64,000 bases of DNA from Paenibacillus montanisoli (GCF_003268025.1 NZ_QLUW01000001.1:1550001-1614000); one strand, 5' to 3'. Positions 44,338 through 54,056 are shown, counted from the stretch's first letter. The notes: generated by a model not told the origin, from the letters alone. Numbers and translations: made by a program.

Positions 44338-45732
44338 ATGGCGGGCATGGTATGGTTGTGCGACGGTTCGGAGGTCGTCCCGTTCGTTGAAAGCGTGAAC
44401 GGGATGGCTAGCGGCGTCATGCCGGAGGCCGGGGATGCCGTCATTGCGGGCCGGAACGGATTGAAGCGCGAGTGGCCGGCATCGGTCATTCAGCCGCTTG
44501 TCATCAACGCGGGCGCGGCTGAATTCGCCAGGTGGCCGGAAGAGGAAGTGCGGAGGCGCCTAGCCCGGGCCGGCGTAGCGGTATGGGATCCGGCGAAGCG
44601 CGGAGTCGGCCGCTTCGAGGCATCCCTGTTTCAGCTGCTGCCGATCGCCGTGGAACGTCGCCGAACGGTCGGCCAAGCTGAACTAAGCGGCGCACCGGTG
44701 ACGATGCTGCAGCCGGAGGATACGCGGTACAAGCCGCTCGCCCGGCTGGCGGCCCGGGCGCTCTATGCCTGCGGCCTGGACAACGGCAAGGTCGAGCTGA
44801 CCGAGGATGAGCAGGGCCGCTGCTTCGTTTCGCGCATCGCGCTGCCTGCCCAATCTGGCTATCTGAACGGGATTTGGCGAGAAGCGGCTGCTCGGCTGGC
44901 ATCTGAGCTGCGGAGCAATATCGGGAATCGGCGTGGCGAAGGGGGCGGCACGCCGATTCTGCTTGGCGCAGACCCTGAATTTCTGTTACTGGATAGCGGC
45001 GGCAAGGTGGTATCCGCCGCACGGTATTTGGAAGGCGGGCATGGCGCGGGTTGCGACGCGGTTGTGATCCGCGGGCAGATCAAGTACCCGATCGCCGAGC
45101 TTCGGCCGGCGCCCGCCGAATCGCCGGAGCTGCTGGCGCGGAACATCCGCAGGCTGCTGCAGCAGGCGGCGCAGCGCATCCCGGCCGAGCCGCCGCTGCG
45201 CTGGGCTGCCGGCGGCATGCCGGCGGCCGGGTTCGCGCTCGGCGGCCACCTTCACTTGAGCGGCGTCGCCTTGACGGGCCGGCTGCTGCGCTTGCTCGAC
45301 AGCTACGTGGCGTTCCCGCTCGCGATGATCGAGTCGCCTGCGGAGCAAGCGCGACGCCCGAAATACGGCTATCTCGGCGATTTCCGCCTTCAGCCGCACG
45401 GCGGCTTCGAATACCGGACGCTGCCGAGCTGGCTCGTATCGCCCCTTGCCGCCAAAGCCTCATTCGCGTTGGCGTTGCTTTGCGCGCGGGAGAGCGCGGC
45501 GCTGACCAGCTGTCCAGCCGCGGAAGAACGGTTCATCGAAGCCTACTATAGCGGAGACCGCGACGAGCTGCGCGGCTGTCTCGACGAACTAGCGGCGGCA
45601 ATGGCAAAGACGGAGTCGTACGGAGAGCTGCAAAGCTGGATTGAGCCTCTGCTGGAGGCGATCCGGAAGCGCAGAACGTGGGATACGGCATCGGATTTCC
45701 GTGCGAAGTGGAAGATAGCACCTAATTGCTAG
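44338..45732 (+). CDS. Amidoligase-like (COOH-NH2 ligase fold) protein beside cotE
   Basis: 464 residues. The middle contains the motif series of the putative amidoligase / phage COOH-NH2 ligase branch of the glutamine-synthetase-like fold: GADPEFLLLDSGGKVV, IAELRPAPAESPELL, GGHLHLSG and FEYRTLPSWL. The E-x-R and H-x-H residues should bind Mg-ATP. The N-terminal 190 residues are specific to this branch. Such enzymes are predicted to form isopeptide or peptide bonds. Its place directly after cotE suggests spore-coat crosslinking, an inference only. GGAG lies upstream of the ATG. High GC and Ala/Arg-rich. A terminator follows. Confidence 0.72.
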   Translation: MAGMVWLCDGSEVVPFVESVNGMASGVMPEAGDAVIAGRNGLKREWPASVIQPLVINAGAAEFARWPEEEVRRRLARAGVAVWDPAKRGVGRFEASLFQLLPIAVERRRTVGQAELSGAPVTMLQPEDTRYKPLARLAARALYACGLDNGKVELTEDEQGRCFVSRIALPAQSGYLNGIWREAAARLASELRSNIGNRRGEGGGTPILLGADPEFLLLDSGGKVVSAARYLEGGHGAGCDAVVIRGQIKYPIAELRPAPAESPELLARNIRRLLQQAAQRIPAEPPLRWAAGGMPAAGFALGGHLHLSGVALTGRLLRLLDSYVAFPLAMIESPAEQARRPKYGYLGDFRLQPHGGFEYRTLPSWLVSPLAAKASFALALLCARESAALTSCPAAEERFIEAYYSGDRDELRGCLDELAAAMAKTESYGELQSWIEPLLEAIRKRRTWDTASDFRAKWKIAPNC

Positions 45733-45763
45733 CATGGCAACGGCGGCCTGCTAGTTTCGCGCA

Positions 45764-45816
45764 AGGCCGTCCCAACAGTCATCAAAAGATGATTGTCGGG
45801 ACGGCCGTTTGTTTCT
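45764..45816. terminator. Terminator between convergent amidoligase and GH172 genes
   Basis: GGCCGTCCC..ACA..CATC pairs with GATG..TGT..GGGACGGCC around AAAA; GTTTGTTT follows on the plus strand. Confidence 0.85.
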
Positions 45817-45860
45817 CCTAAGGGGCGAACGATTATGAACAAGTTACGAACGCCTGCGCC

Positions 45861-46880
45861 TTAAGGATAGGACTGGTGATCCGTATCCCGGATTCTGTAC
45901 AAGCCCATCAGTCTATCGACAGGGAGCTTGCCGGGCAGCGCCGAAGCGCGGTCCTGGTACCAGTAAGCCGTGGATGAATACCAATACGGCTTCAAATGTT
46001 GGGCCTCCCACGGGTTGACGAATGCGATGCGCAAGCTTTCCTTAAATGCGATCGCGTCTTGCTCGTGGAACCGGTACATGCTGATCATCGATCGGAGCGT
46101 GTCCTTGAGCGGCACGCCATGCAGCTCGCTGCTGAACTCGCCGTCACGGAAATACCAGCCGCCGTTAAAATAATCTTCCAGCCCCGTACCGACGATCGTC
46201 GGCTCGCCGCTTTCCGTATCAATGTAGATGTACTCCGGTGCCTCCAGGTAGGACAAATAATTCAGCTCTTCGCCCTGCATGGACAAGCAGCAGCCGACAT
46301 AGTGCCCTCTTCCTTTAACATCCAGCAACGGCAACGGTTCGGAGCCGCCTAACCGGTTCGTCTGAAACAGGCAGTGGAATCGCCCTTGTCCTGGTTGCGG
46401 CTTGTCGTACTCCTCGTAATTGGCGTTAAAGAAAATGTCGATAGGAATGCTATCGTGCAAATTTTCCACTTCAATGCGCACCTTGTTATAGGGCATCGGG
46501 AAGTAGCAGTAGAAGCCGCCGCTCGACATGCCCAAATAACGGGAAACATAATGGCGGAACTCGCAGTGGCCGATCCCGAAAAAATCGCCGACCGGCGCTT
46601 CCACGGACGGATAGTCCTCGCCATCCCAATAGATGCGAAGAATGAGCTTCTTCAGCGTCGACGGATCGTTCTCGGCCTTCGGATCCCAATGCCTCCAGAA
46701 CCAGCCCGGGAATGTCAGCCACATCCTGGTGATCATCCCGGGGGTATCGCTTTCGACAAGCGTGGTGGCCGGCGCGCCGGGCATCACGCGTTTGGTTTTG
46801 CTCCTGGTTTGCGGATCGAACGTCGTGAACTGCTTCGATGTCACGCTGCGCAGCTCGGAAATCATGGTTGCCACAGTCAT
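45861..46880 (-). CDS. DUF2961 / GH172-family glycoside hydrolase
   Basis: 339 residues. Family features are DTPGMITRMWLTF, LRIYWDGEDYPSVEAPVGDFFG, MPYNKVRIEVENLH and GTGLEDYFNGGWYF, which contains the catalytic acidic residues. The family includes fructofuranosidases and arabinofuranosidases that act on plant or mycobacterial glycans; the substrate here is unknown. No signal peptide, so cytoplasmic. It has its own promoter (TTTACA-17-TACAAT) and is inserted on the opposite strand between cotE/amidoligase and mutS. Confidence 0.88.
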   Translation of the reverse strand: MTVATMISELRSVTSKQFTTFDPQTRSKTKRVMPGAPATTLVESDTPGMITRMWLTFPGWFWRHWDPKAENDPSTLKKLILRIYWDGEDYPSVEAPVGDFFGIGHCEFRHYVSRYLGMSSGGFYCYFPMPYNKVRIEVENLHDSIPIDIFFNANYEEYDKPQPGQGRFHCLFQTNRLGGSEPLPLLDVKGRGHYVGCCLSMQGEELNYLSYLEAPEYIYIDTESGEPTIVGTGLEDYFNGGWYFRDGEFSSELHGVPLKDTLRSMISMYRFHEQDAIAFKESLRIAFVNPWEAQHLKPYWYSSTAYWYQDRASALPGKLPVDRLMGLYRIRDTDHQSYP

Positions 46881-46907
46881 CCCGCCTTTGTCATCTGATT
46901 GGGATTA

Positions 46908-46936
46908 ATTGTATAATGCGCTCCCGGAATTGTAAA
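46908..46936 (-). promoter_or_regulatory. Promoter of the GH172 gene
   Basis: Minus strand TTTACA (46936-46931), a 17-base spacer and TACAAT (46913-46908), 28 bases before the start codon. Confidence 0.65.
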
Positions 46937-46988
46937 TTGACGATTATGGAACGGATTTTGCCGCGATCTCCTGACAGGGGCACTTTTC

Positions 46989-46997
46989 TGCTATAAT
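46989..46997 (+). promoter_or_regulatory. Extended -10 promoter element for mutS
   Basis: TGCTATAAT about 40 bases before the mutS start; a CTGACA 15 bases further upstream is a possible but closely spaced -35. Confidence 0.55.
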
Positions 46998-47037
46998 GAA
47001 ATCCTGTTGTTCAACGTTTATTTCAAGGAGGATCCGC

Positions 47038-49782
47038 ATGACTGCATATACCCCAATGATCCAACAATATTTAAGTATTAAAGAGGGCGCGCAGGACGCG
47101 ATTCTTTTTTTTCGTTTAGGCGATTTCTATGAAATGTTTTTCGACGATGCCATTCATGCCTCCCGGGAGCTCGAGATCACACTAACCGGACGCGAGGGCG
47201 GCGGCGACAAGAAAATTCCGATGTGCGGCGTGCCTTACCATTCGGCCGAGAACTATATTGCGCGTTTGATCGAGAAAGGCTATAAGGTTGCGATCTGCGA
47301 GCAGGTTGAAGACCCTGCGGCTGCCAAAGGCGTCGTCCGGCGCGAAATCATTCGCGTCGTCACGCCCGGCACCGTCATGGAGACCAAATCGCTGGCGGAT
47401 AAAGCGAACAATTTCATCGTTTCCGCAGCGGAACACGACGGCGCTTATGCCGTGGCGGCGTGCGATTTGACGACGGGAGAGCTGTACGTAACTTCTTTTC
47501 CTGCCGCGCTGGAGTCGTTAACGGACGAAGTAAACGTCTATCATCCTTCTGAGATTGTGGGAGATACCGCCGTATTGGAGCTGCTTAGGCCGCTGGCGGC
47601 TGGCTGGAACCGGCCGGTGATCTTCACGGAGCGGACGCCGATGGACCCGGCTAGGTTAGCCCAACAATTCAGCCAACTGGCGCTTGAAGCGCTTGCGCCG
47701 GCGCGTCACCGCGCCGTCAGCTTGCTTACCGGCTATCTGGACGAAACGCAAAAGCGCTCACTGGGCCATGTTCGCCGCATTTCGGCCTATGAACCGAATC
47801 AATATATGATTCTCGATCCGTTTACTAGACGCAACCTGGAGTTGGTCGAAACGGTTCGGGACCGCAACAAGAAAGGCTCCCTGCTCTGGCTGCTGGACCG
47901 TACCCGTACCTCGATGGGGGCACGTCTGCTCAGAAGGTGGATCGATAAGCCGCTTCTGTCGAAGGCGGCGATCGATGAACGGCTGGAAGCGGTGGACAAG
48001 CTGTACGGCAATTTTATTTTGCGCGATGAGCTGCGCGGGGAGCTGAACGAGATCTACGACCTCGAGCGGCTCGTTGGCAGGGTAGCTTACGGAAGCGCCA
48101 ACGGGCGCGACCTGAATGCGCTCAAGTCGTCGCTGCGGCATGTTCCTGCGCTTGCCGAGCTATGCGCGGAATCGGATTCCGCGACCTTGCGTAAGCTCGT
48201 TGACGGCGTAGACCGCTGCGCCGACCTGGCCGAGATGATCGAGACGGTCATCGTGGACGAGCCGCCCGTTTCGTTGCGCGAGGGCGGACTTATCCGCGCC
48301 GGCTACGATAGTTATTTGGACGAGCTGCGCGAGGCGAGCGTGAACGGCAAGAAGTGGCTCGCGGAGCTGGAGCGCAGAGAGCGCGAGGCTACCGGCATCA
48401 AGTCGCTCAAGATCGGCTACAACAAGGTGTTCGGCTACTATCTGGAAGTGTCCAAAGCCAATATCGGCAGCCTGCCGGAGGGCCGTTACGAGCGAAAGCA
48501 AACATTGACCAATGCCGAGCGTTATGTCACGCCCGAGTTGAAAGAGAAGGAAACGCTCATTCTCGAAGCGGAAGATAAAATGGTCGATCTGGAATATGCC
48601 AAATTTCTGGAGCTCCGCGACCACTTGACCGCGCACTTGCACCGGCTGCAGAAGCTGGCCGAAGTGATCGCGTCCATCGACGTATTCCAGTCCCTCGCTA
48701 CGGTAAGCGGCGAGCAGCGCTATGTTAAGCCGATCGTGACAGATAAATACAATTTTATCGTTCAGGAAGGACGCCATCCCGTCGTGGAAGCGGTAATGGA
48801 CGCGGCTTTCATTGCGAACGACACCTCGCTCGCCAGCGGGGCGGATCAATCGTCGATGCTGCTTATTACCGGTCCGAATATGGCGGGGAAAAGCACCTAC
48901 ATGCGCCAGGTCGCGCTCATCAGCATCATGGCGCAGATCGGCTGCTTCGTACCGGCGAAATTCGCGGAGGTGCCGCTCATTGACCGCATCTTTACGCGCA
49001 TCGGGGCGGCGGATGATCTGATCGGCGGCCAGAGCACGTTCATGGTCGAGATGAAGGACATCCAGATCATGACGGAGAAAGCAACGGAGCAAAGCCTCGT
49101 CATCATCGACGAACTGGGCCGCGGCACTTCAACGGGCGAAGGGATGGCGATCGCGCAAGCGGTCATCGAGTTTGTCCATTACGAAGTGGGCTGTAAAGCG
49201 CTCGTATCTACGCATTTTCATGAATTGGCGCATCTAGGCGACGCGCTGCCGCGTCTTGCGAATGCCTGCATGGCCGTTCAGGAAACGGGCGACAACGTAA
49301 CCTTCCTGCGCAAGCTTGTCCCGGGGGCAGCCGGAAGCAGCTATGGGATCTATTGCGCGCAGTTGGCTGGCTTGCCTGACAGCATCATTCAGCGGGCCTA
49401 CTCCCTGCTTGAGCTTCATACGGATCAGGAAGACGCGGCGGCGGCAGCTGCGGCGGCGAAGCTGCCGTATGCAGCCGAAGCGGCGGCCGGATATGCAGCC
49501 CCGTCCGCAGAAGCGTTGTCTCCAGGCGAAGCGGCCTGGACGACGGAAGAATTGGCTGCTCCGGCAGCTCCAGCCGCAACGGCCGAGCCGTCGGCAGTCG
49601 AAGTCGTGCAGCTTTCGATCTTCGAAGAACCGGCTCCGGCAGCCGTCAAGCAGCGCAAGGGCAGCACGCGGGCGGAGCAGGTCGCCGATCAGCTGCGCAA
49701 ACTGGATTTGTTCAATTTAACGCCGTTGCAAGCGATGCAGTGGCTGAATGATATGAAGCTGAAGTTAAACGAAGAGCACTAG
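47038..49782 (+). CDS. mutS: DNA mismatch repair protein MutS
   Basis: 914 residues. Recognises mismatches and starts repair with MutL. The N-terminal mismatch-binding motif is FFRLGDFYEMFFDDA (the Phe-x-Glu reads F-Y-E), the Walker A is GPNMAGKST near 612-620, and the ATPase signature is DELGRGTSTGEG. A beta-clamp motif QLSIF occurs at 858-862. Between the ATPase and the clamp motif lies an Ala/Pro-rich linker of about 60 residues (PYAAEAAAGYAAPSAEAL and so on). AGGAGG precedes ATG 47038; the in-frame ATG at 46996 lies within the promoter. It leads the mutSL operon. Confidence 0.97.
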   Translation: MTAYTPMIQQYLSIKEGAQDAILFFRLGDFYEMFFDDAIHASRELEITLTGREGGGDKKIPMCGVPYHSAENYIARLIEKGYKVAICEQVEDPAAAKGVVRREIIRVVTPGTVMETKSLADKANNFIVSAAEHDGAYAVAACDLTTGELYVTSFPAALESLTDEVNVYHPSEIVGDTAVLELLRPLAAGWNRPVIFTERTPMDPARLAQQFSQLALEALAPARHRAVSLLTGYLDETQKRSLGHVRRISAYEPNQYMILDPFTRRNLELVETVRDRNKKGSLLWLLDRTRTSMGARLLRRWIDKPLLSKAAIDERLEAVDKLYGNFILRDELRGELNEIYDLERLVGRVAYGSANGRDLNALKSSLRHVPALAELCAESDSATLRKLVDGVDRCADLAEMIETVIVDEPPVSLREGGLIRAGYDSYLDELREASVNGKKWLAELERREREATGIKSLKIGYNKVFGYYLEVSKANIGSLPEGRYERKQTLTNAERYVTPELKEKETLILEAEDKMVDLEYAKFLELRDHLTAHLHRLQKLAEVIASIDVFQSLATVSGEQRYVKPIVTDKYNFIVQEGRHPVVEAVMDAAFIANDTSLASGADQSSMLLITGPNMAGKSTYMRQVALISIMAQIGCFVPAKFAEVPLIDRIFTRIGAADDLIGGQSTFMVEMKDIQIMTEKATEQSLVIIDELGRGTSTGEGMAIAQAVIEFVHYEVGCKALVSTHFHELAHLGDALPRLANACMAVQETGDNVTFLRKLVPGAAGSSYGIYCAQLAGLPDSIIQRAYSLLELHTDQEDAAAAAAAAKLPYAAEAAAGYAAPSAEALSPGEAAWTTEELAAPAAPAATAEPSAVEVVQLSIFEEPAPAAVKQRKGSTRAEQVADQLRKLDLFNLTPLQAMQWLNDMKLKLNEEH

Positions 49783-49805
49783 AAGCTTAGGAGGGGTCAA
49801 GCGCA

Positions 49806-52043
49806 ATGAGCAAAATCCGCATTTTGGACGAGCAGCTGGCCAACCAAATCGCAGCGGGCGAAGTGGTGGAGCGCCCATCATCGGTCGTGAAGGAGCTTGT
49901 GGAGAACGCGGTTGACGCGGGCAGCACGGCCATCGATATCGTCATCGAGGAAGGCGGGCTTACGCTGGTTCGAGTAACGGACAACGGCTCCGGCATCGAA
50001 GGCGACGATATCGAGACGGCGTTCTACCGCCATGCGACGAGCAAGATATCGTCGAGCAAAGACTTGTTCCGCATTGCGAGCCTCGGCTTCCGCGGCGAGG
50101 CGCTTCCGAGTATCGCTGCGGTAGCCAAAGTGGAATGCGTCTCTTCACCCGAGAAAACCGGCCTTGGCCGAAGGCTCGTCATCGAAGGCGGCACCATTAC
50201 TTTGAGCGAAGAGACGAACGCGCCTCAGGGAACGGACATTAGCGTGCGCGAGCTGTTTTACAACACGCCTGCCAGGCTTAAATATATGAAGACGATCCAA
50301 ACGGAGATCGGTCATATCGCGGACTACGTCAACCGCCTCGCGCTGGCGCATCCGGGCATCGCCTTTACGCTTAAGCATAACGGCGGCCTGCTGCTGAGGA
50401 CGTTAGGGAGCGGCGACCGGCTGCAAGCCTTTGCGGCGATCTACGGGTCGGCAACCGCGAAAGCGATGCTGCCGGTGTCCGGCGAGCATCCGGACTATGA
50501 GCTGCGCGGCTATATTTCCAAGCCCGAACAGACCAGGTCGAACCGGAATGGCATCACGATCGTCGTGAATGGCAGATATATCAAGAGCTTTATCATTAAC
50601 CAAGCGATCATGCAGGCCTACCATACGCTCCTGCCGATCAACCGGTTTCCGCTGATCGTACTGGAGCTGGGCATGCATCCGAGTCTGCTGGACGTGAACG
50701 TGCATCCGTCTAAAATGGAGGTGCGCTTCAGCAAGGAGGCCGAGCTTCGCGAGTTTATCGAGGAAGCGGTCAAGCGCGCGCTTGGCAAACAGCGGCATAT
50801 TCCGGGACCTGCCGCGCCGGCCGAACGGTCGAAGCCGGTCTATGTGCAGGATCGGATTTCGTTCCATCAGCCCGAGGATTCGTTCCCGAAGGGTGCTCCT
50901 TTGGCACCTTCGTCCGCGCAGGGAGGACAGCAGGTCTCGGTATCGGAGATTGCTGCCGCGCTTCAAATTGCCGAAGAGGCCATCACGGGCGGCACAGCCG
51001 GCAACACCGCGCAGCGGCAGTCTCCTGACAACTGGAAGGCGCCTTCAGCCCCTGTTTCAGGCCGTTCCTCACTTGCGGGAAGCGGCGGCGGGACGGGAAG
51101 TGCCCGTCCTGCCGGGCAGTACGGCTATGCGCCGGATTGGCAGGCAGGCGGCCAGCGTACCGCTCCCGCGGTTCCGAGGGATGCTGCGGAGCGTCTATAT
51201 GCGCCGCCTGGCGCTCGGATGGAAGGCGCGGCAGCCCGCGAGACGGCGTCCGCGAATCCGTTCGCGACCGCTGATCGTGCAGCATCCGGCATTTCGCTAA
51301 GCAGCGCCTCCGGGGGGACTTCGCCGGATCCGGGCTTCGCTTCAAACGAACTCGAAGCGCAATCCGCGGCATCAAGCGCGATTTCGGAAGAAGCAGCAGC
51401 GAGCCGCATTCAAGGCTTGTCCGCTGCATGCGATGCCCCAGCATCTAACGAGCCCGCGTTTCCGGAGCTCTACTGGATCGGCCAGCTGCACGGCACCTAT
51501 ATCATTGCTCAAAATGAAGAAGGACTTTTCCTTATCGACCAGCATGCAGCGCATGAGCGGATTAACTACGAGTATTATTATGAGAAATTCAGCAGGCCGG
51601 AGCAGGCCAGCCAACAGCTGCTCGTTCCGCTGACCATGGAATTTACGCAGGCCGAAGCGGCGGCACTGAAGGGCAAGCTGCACTTTTTGAAGGAAGCCGG
51701 CGTGGAGCTGGAGCCGTTCGGCGCGCATACGTTTCTTGTTCGTGCCTATCCCGAATGGCTGCCTGAAGGCGAGGAGCATAACGTCATCGAAGAGATGGCG
51801 GAATGGCTCATTAACGAGCGCGGCGCCGTAGATGTCGGCAAAATGAGGGAAAAGTCGGCGATCATGTGCTCCTGCAAAGCGTCGATTAAAGCCAACGATA
51901 GGTTGACCCGTGAAGAAGGCGAAGGACTTCTTCGGCGGCTGGCCGCATGCGTACAGCCGTATACATGCCCTCACGGCAGGCCGATCGTCGTTCATATGAC
52001 GACCTATCAGCTCGAGAAAATGTTCAAGCGGGTGATGTCTTGA
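49806..52043 (+). CDS. mutL: DNA mismatch repair protein MutL (endonuclease type)
   Basis: 745 residues. The GHKL ATPase domain (1-330) has AAGEVVERPSSVVKELVENAVDAG, DNGSGI and GFRGEAL. A long disordered Ala/Ser/Pro/Gly linker (about 335-560) separates it from the C-terminal endonuclease domain, with the metal motif DQHAAHERINYE (Asp578, His580, Glu584, Glu589), ACK-like CSCKASIKANDRL and CPHGRP. Bacteria without MutH use this nicking MutL. It starts 24 bases after mutS, with GGAGGGG upstream. Confidence 0.96.
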   Translation: MSKIRILDEQLANQIAAGEVVERPSSVVKELVENAVDAGSTAIDIVIEEGGLTLVRVTDNGSGIEGDDIETAFYRHATSKISSSKDLFRIASLGFRGEALPSIAAVAKVECVSSPEKTGLGRRLVIEGGTITLSEETNAPQGTDISVRELFYNTPARLKYMKTIQTEIGHIADYVNRLALAHPGIAFTLKHNGGLLLRTLGSGDRLQAFAAIYGSATAKAMLPVSGEHPDYELRGYISKPEQTRSNRNGITIVVNGRYIKSFIINQAIMQAYHTLLPINRFPLIVLELGMHPSLLDVNVHPSKMEVRFSKEAELREFIEEAVKRALGKQRHIPGPAAPAERSKPVYVQDRISFHQPEDSFPKGAPLAPSSAQGGQQVSVSEIAAALQIAEEAITGGTAGNTAQRQSPDNWKAPSAPVSGRSSLAGSGGGTGSARPAGQYGYAPDWQAGGQRTAPAVPRDAAERLYAPPGARMEGAAARETASANPFATADRAASGISLSSASGGTSPDPGFASNELEAQSAASSAISEEAAASRIQGLSAACDAPASNEPAFPELYWIGQLHGTYIIAQNEEGLFLIDQHAAHERINYEYYYEKFSRPEQASQQLLVPLTMEFTQAEAAALKGKLHFLKEAGVELEPFGAHTFLVRAYPEWLPEGEEHNVIEEMAEWLINERGAVDVGKMREKSAIMCSCKASIKANDRLTREEGEGLLRRLAACVQPYTCPHGRPIVVHMTTYQLEKMFKRVMS

Positions 52044-52810
52044 TCATAACGACGCCGCAAAAGCCGACGCAGGAACAAACTGCGTATGCAATCGGCCTGG
52101 CCGAGGAGCTGGGTGGGCGATTCGTCCCCCGCAAACAGGATTCGCTCAGCCTGCTCAAAGCGAAGTATGGCGACAACCGGCTCCTTGTTGCAGACGACAG
52201 GGGACTGCGCTATTATGAGGATTCGGAGGAGCCGTTGTATTTTCATCCCAGCATGGCTTACGTGCGCGTAAAAAGGATGCGGAAGGGCGAAGCAGACCCG
52301 TTGATCGCGCTTACGGGATGCCAGCCTGGCGACCGCGTCATCGATTGCACGGCGGGGCTCGGTTCCGATGCCATTGTTTTCGCCTATGGGGTAGGTCCGC
52401 AAGGACAAGTAACCGCTCTTGAAAGCGAGCAAATGCTGTATACAGTCGTCCGCGAAGGGCTCAAGACGTACGAGACGGAGCATGAGGACGTCAATGAAGC
52501 GTTCCGCCGCATTGAAATGCGCAACATGAACCATCTCGAATACTTGAGCCGTCTGCCGGACAAGAGCGCCGACATCGTTTATTTCGATCCGATGTTCCGC
52601 AAGCCGATGCACGATTCATCCGCCCTGCAGCCTTTAAGAGGCCTTGCCAACAATGCCGCGCTGACCGAAGAGTCGGTCCGCCAAGCTGTCCGGGTCGCCC
52701 GCAAAATGGTGGTGCTCAAGGAGCATAAGGACAGCGAAGAATTCCAGCGTCTCGGCTTTGAGCGCCGGCATATCAACAAAATTGCTTACGGAGTGATTCA
52801 GCCCACATGA
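52040..52810 (+). CDS. Class I SAM-dependent methyltransferase, RsmJ-like
   Basis: 256 residues. Motif I DCTAGLGSDAIVFAYG and the late motif DIVYFDPMFRKP resemble the RsmJ group (16S rRNA G1516 methyltransferase), in which DPMF is diagnostic. The open frame extends upstream within mutL, so I place the start at TTG 52040, which overlaps the mutL stop (TCTTGA); GGGTGA lies 4 bases before it. The gene ends by overlapping miaA in ATGA. RNA as the target is inferred. Confidence 0.82.
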   Translation: MIITTPQKPTQEQTAYAIGLAEELGGRFVPRKQDSLSLLKAKYGDNRLLVADDRGLRYYEDSEEPLYFHPSMAYVRVKRMRKGEADPLIALTGCQPGDRVIDCTAGLGSDAIVFAYGVGPQGQVTALESEQMLYTVVREGLKTYETEHEDVNEAFRRIEMRNMNHLEYLSRLPDKSADIVYFDPMFRKPMHDSSALQPLRGLANNAALTEESVRQAVRVARKMVVLKEHKDSEEFQRLGFERRHINKIAYGVIQPT

Positions 52811-53820
52811 GCCCGGCTACGACGAAGACAGACAACGCCAAACCGAAGCTGCTTGCGCTCATCGGCCCGACAGCTGTCGGGAAAACCAAACTGAGTTTGG
52901 AAATTGCAAAAGCCTGGAACGCCGAGATCATCTCCGGCGATTCCATTCAAGTGTATAAAGGCATGGACATCGGCACCGCCAAAATCAAGCCTGAAGAGCG
53001 GGAAGGGATTCCGCATCATCTGATTGACATTTGCGCGCCGACCCACGCATTCTCCGTAGCTGAATTTCAGGAACGATGCGCAGTGTTGATTCCTGAAATC
53101 GCAAGCCGCGGCAAACTGCCTTTCATCGTCGGAGGAACTGGCCTCTACGTCGAATCCGTCGCCTATGGCTATGACTTTGCCGAGGTCGGATCGGATGACG
53201 CCTACCGGGAGGAACAGCGGCTCTTCGCGCTCGAGCATGGCGCCGAAGCGCTTCACGAGCGGCTGCGCGAGGTCGATCCGGCCGCGGCAGAGCGCCTGCA
53301 TCCGAACGACCAGCGCAGGGTCATCCGCGCGCTGGAGGTGCACCACCTGACGGGAACGACCGTCAGCCAGCAGCTGGAGGGTCAGAAAAAGACGTCGCCT
53401 TTCGAAGTCTGTATTATTGGCCTCGCGATGGACCGCGCCAAGCTGTATGCACGGATCAACGAGCGGGTCGATATCATGATGCAGGAAGGGCTGGTTGACG
53501 AAGTCAAGAGGCTGCTCGCCGAAGGCGTCCCTGCTAACGCCGTTTCGATGCATGGCCTCGGCTATAAGGAAATCGTTCTTTACCTGGAGGGACATCTCAC
53601 GCTCGAAGAAGCGGTGGAAATGCTCAAGCGGGACACAAGGAGGTTCGCAAAACGGCAGCTGTCCTGGTTCCGGCATATGAGCGATATTCATTGGATTGAC
53701 GCCGATGAAAATTTTCAGGAGAATTTGCAAGCAATCCATGGTATAATAGCAGGAAAGTTTAGGATGGATCTTGAATATACTTTTAACCAACCTTTTGACG
53801 ATGGGGGTAACGCGCAATGA
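52807..53820 (+). CDS. miaA: tRNA dimethylallyltransferase MiaA
   Basis: 337 residues. Adds an isopentenyl group from DMAPP to A37 of tRNAs that read UNN codons. P-loop GPTAVGKT (20-27), then [18 protein letters not shown] and GGTGLYVES, both conserved; the tRNA-binding insert and [12 protein letters not shown] complete the family pattern. Starts in ATGA, overlapping the methyltransferase stop, and its own stop overlaps hfq in the same way. Confidence 0.96.
   Translation: MSPATTKTDNAKPKLLALIGPTAVGKTKLSLEIAKAWNAEIISGDSIQVYKGMDIGTAKIKPEEREGIPHHLIDICAPTHAFSVAEFQERCAVLIPEIASRGKLPFIVGGTGLYVESVAYGYDFAEVGSDDAYREEQRLFALEHGAEALHERLREVDPAAAERLHPNDQRRVIRALEVHHLTGTTVSQQLEGQKKTSPFEVCIIGLAMDRAKLYARINERVDIMMQEGLVDEVKRLLAEGVPANAVSMHGLGYKEIVLYLEGHLTLEEAVEMLKRDTRRFAKRQLSWFRHMSDIHWIDADENFQENLQAIHGIIAGKFRMDLEYTFNQPFDDGGNAQ
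53739..53747 (+). promoter_or_regulatory. Possible internal promoter for hfq
   Basis: TGGTATAAT, an extended -10 inside the end of miaA, about 70 bases before hfq; no good -35 is seen. Confidence 0.4.
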
Positions 53821-54056
53821 ACAAATCAATCAACATTCAGGATACATTTCTGAATCAACTCCGCAAAGACTGCGTGCCGGTAACCGTTTATTTGACGAAC
53901 GGCTTCCAAATTCGCGGTGTCATCAAAGCATTCGACAACTTCACGATCGTCATTGACAGCGAAGGCCGCCAACAAATGGTGTACAAGCATGCAATCTCGA
54001 CCTTTACCCCGCAGCGCAATGTTTCGCTCATGCAGGTTCAAGAGACCGAAGCGTAA
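53817..54056 (+). CDS. hfq: RNA chaperone Hfq
   Basis: 79 residues. Sm1 motif [37 protein letters not shown] and the Sm2 motif YKHAISTF are complete, so it should form the usual hexamer that binds small RNAs and mRNAs. Overlaps miaA by 4 bases. GGGGGTAA precedes the ATG. A possible internal promoter lies in miaA. An imperfect hairpin at 54068-54096 and a terminator follow. Confidence 0.96.
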   Translation: MNKSINIQDTFLNQLRKDCVPVTVYLTNGFQIRGVIKAFDNFTIVIDSEGRQQMVYKHAISTFTPQRNVSLMQVQETEA

